From positions 1-43,344 of the forward strand of contig CANGHK010000044.1 in assembly GCA_947453625.1 (NCBI GenBank): 43,344 nucleotides of DNA, read 5' to 3'. Origin of the DNA: Burkholderiales bacterium (lineage in GTDB: Bacteria > Pseudomonadota > Gammaproteobacteria > Burkholderiales > Burkholderiaceae_C). The translations under genes and the position numbers were made by a program. The number at the start of each line of letters is the position of its first letter. Within the stretch, counting starts at the first letter, position 1. Shown here piece by piece: positions 42,852-43,344 of this stretch. The notes beneath the pieces were generated by a model that saw only the letters and a program-made list of their open reading frames with translations, searched no databases and was not told the DNA's origin.

Positions 42852-43344
42852 ATGAATGTCGATGTTGCCGAGCCCGAGGCCGGGCCCCGGGCCGACGGGT
42901 CTGGCGCTGGCCTGCGCATGCCGCCTGGCTTCCACCGTCTGATCGCGGCCCAGTTCTGTTCGGCGCTGGCCGACAACGCCTTGCTGATCGTGACCATCGC
43001 GCTGCTGCAGGCGCGCGGCCTGCCGGGCTGGCTGGCGCCGATGCTCAAGTTCGCGTCCACCCTGTCCTATGTCGTGCTGGCGCCGTTTGTCGGCCCGCTG
43101 GCCGACGCCATGCCCAAGGCCAGGCTGATGGCCTGGGCCAACGCGCTCAAGCTGCTGGCCTTGCTGGGCTTGATGGCCGGGGGCCACCCGCTGCTGTGTT
43201 TTGCGCTGCTGGGTTGCGGCGCGGCGGCCTATGCGCCAGCCAAGTACGGCCTGGCCACCGAACTGGTGCCGGCGCGCCAGCTGGTGGCGGCCAACGGCTG
43301 GATCGAGGTCTCGGTGGTCGGCGCGGTCTTGCTGGGCACGGTGC
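42852..43344 (+). CDS. lplT: LplT-like lysophospholipid transporter (MFS), 5' part
   Basis: The first 164 residues of a major-facilitator protein cut by the window end. After a 25-residue hydrophilic leader the sequence FHRLIAAQFCSALADNALLIVTIALL matches the start of LplT, which flips lysophospholipids inward for re-acylation. VVLAPFVGPLADAMPKARLMAWANALKLLALLGL is the MFS loop 2-3 region, and CGAAAYAPAKYGLATELVPARQLVAANGW is strongly LplT-like (blocks quoted separately). Role in lipid turnover agrees with the neighbouring metallophosphoesterase and the PHO-box-like site. A nine-codon ORF from ATG 42826 ends in TGA overlapping this ATG. Confidence 0.83.
   Translation, partial: MNVDVAEPEAGPRADGSGAGLRMPPGFHRLIAAQFCSALADNALLIVTIALLQARGLPGWLAPMLKFASTLSYVVLAPFVGPLADAMPKARLMAWANALKLLALLGLMAGGHPLLCFALLGCGAAAYAPAKYGLATELVPARQLVAANGWIEVSVVGAVLLGTV

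Noticed and set aside
1-43344. CRISPR arrays, tRNA or rRNA genes, phage att sites, replication origin
   Set aside because: I saw no regularly spaced repeats, no tRNA-like cloverleaf and no rRNA-like sequence. The only mobile trace is the transposase fragment.

Overview
The window is high-GC DNA from a betaproteobacterium, most likely Burkholderiales of the Rubrivivax/Leptothrix/Ideonella type. I infer this from gene content and codon usage (norQ-norD, CcoG, a PetA-like Rieske protein, recCBD, a TatT-type TRAP system, ornithine-lipid genes); no rRNA or tRNA is present to fix the taxon.

Layout. 1-2270: the end of a nitric oxide reductase maturation operon (norQ, norD). 2302-6748: a divergent module. 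On the minus strand an orphan Rieske protein, a degenerate ETHE1-like metallo-beta-lactamase-fold protein and CcoG form one operon. On the plus strand is a PAS-type sigma54 activator whose three cysteines have the spacing I recall for the sulfane-sulfur sensor FisR. A sigma54 -24/-12 promoter and inverted repeats lie between them. 6855-7490: a TehB-like methyltransferase. 7491-8066: an intergenic region with two inverted copies of a hairpin element whose helices covary around a conserved purine-rich core. 8067-8786: a Phd/ParE-type toxin-antitoxin pair.

8861-13531 is a patchy accessory region: an hsdM remnant, a tannase/MHETase-family lipoprotein in visibly lower GC, an IS1182-like transposase fragment, a duplicated arsR tail, a short CxxCH protein and a TMEM175-like channel. 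13532-20062: an ArsR repressor divergent from an RND efflux operon (adaptor, pump, DUF2892 protein, outer-membrane factor), then a Spy/CpxP-like protein (minus) and a lone SoxY. 21382-30844: recC-recB-recD.

30845-43344: cytochrome b561, DUF4337 and CorA/ZntB genes, then a group that looks like a phosphate-starvation island. A frameshifted PEP-utilising-domain gene, an MGDG-synthase-like glycosyltransferase, an OlsB-like acyltransferase, a PlcP/LpxH-like metallophosphoesterase and an LplT-like lysophospholipid transporter (cut by the window end) each have PHO-box-like repeats with 11-bp phasing upstream. A TRAP operon (tatT, dctP, fused dctQM) lies inside this group.

Most notable are the FisR-like/Rieske/MBL/CcoG module, the covarying hairpin element, and the set of five PHO-box-like promoters around lipid-remodelling genes. 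All functional calls come from reading motifs by eye; no database search was possible.
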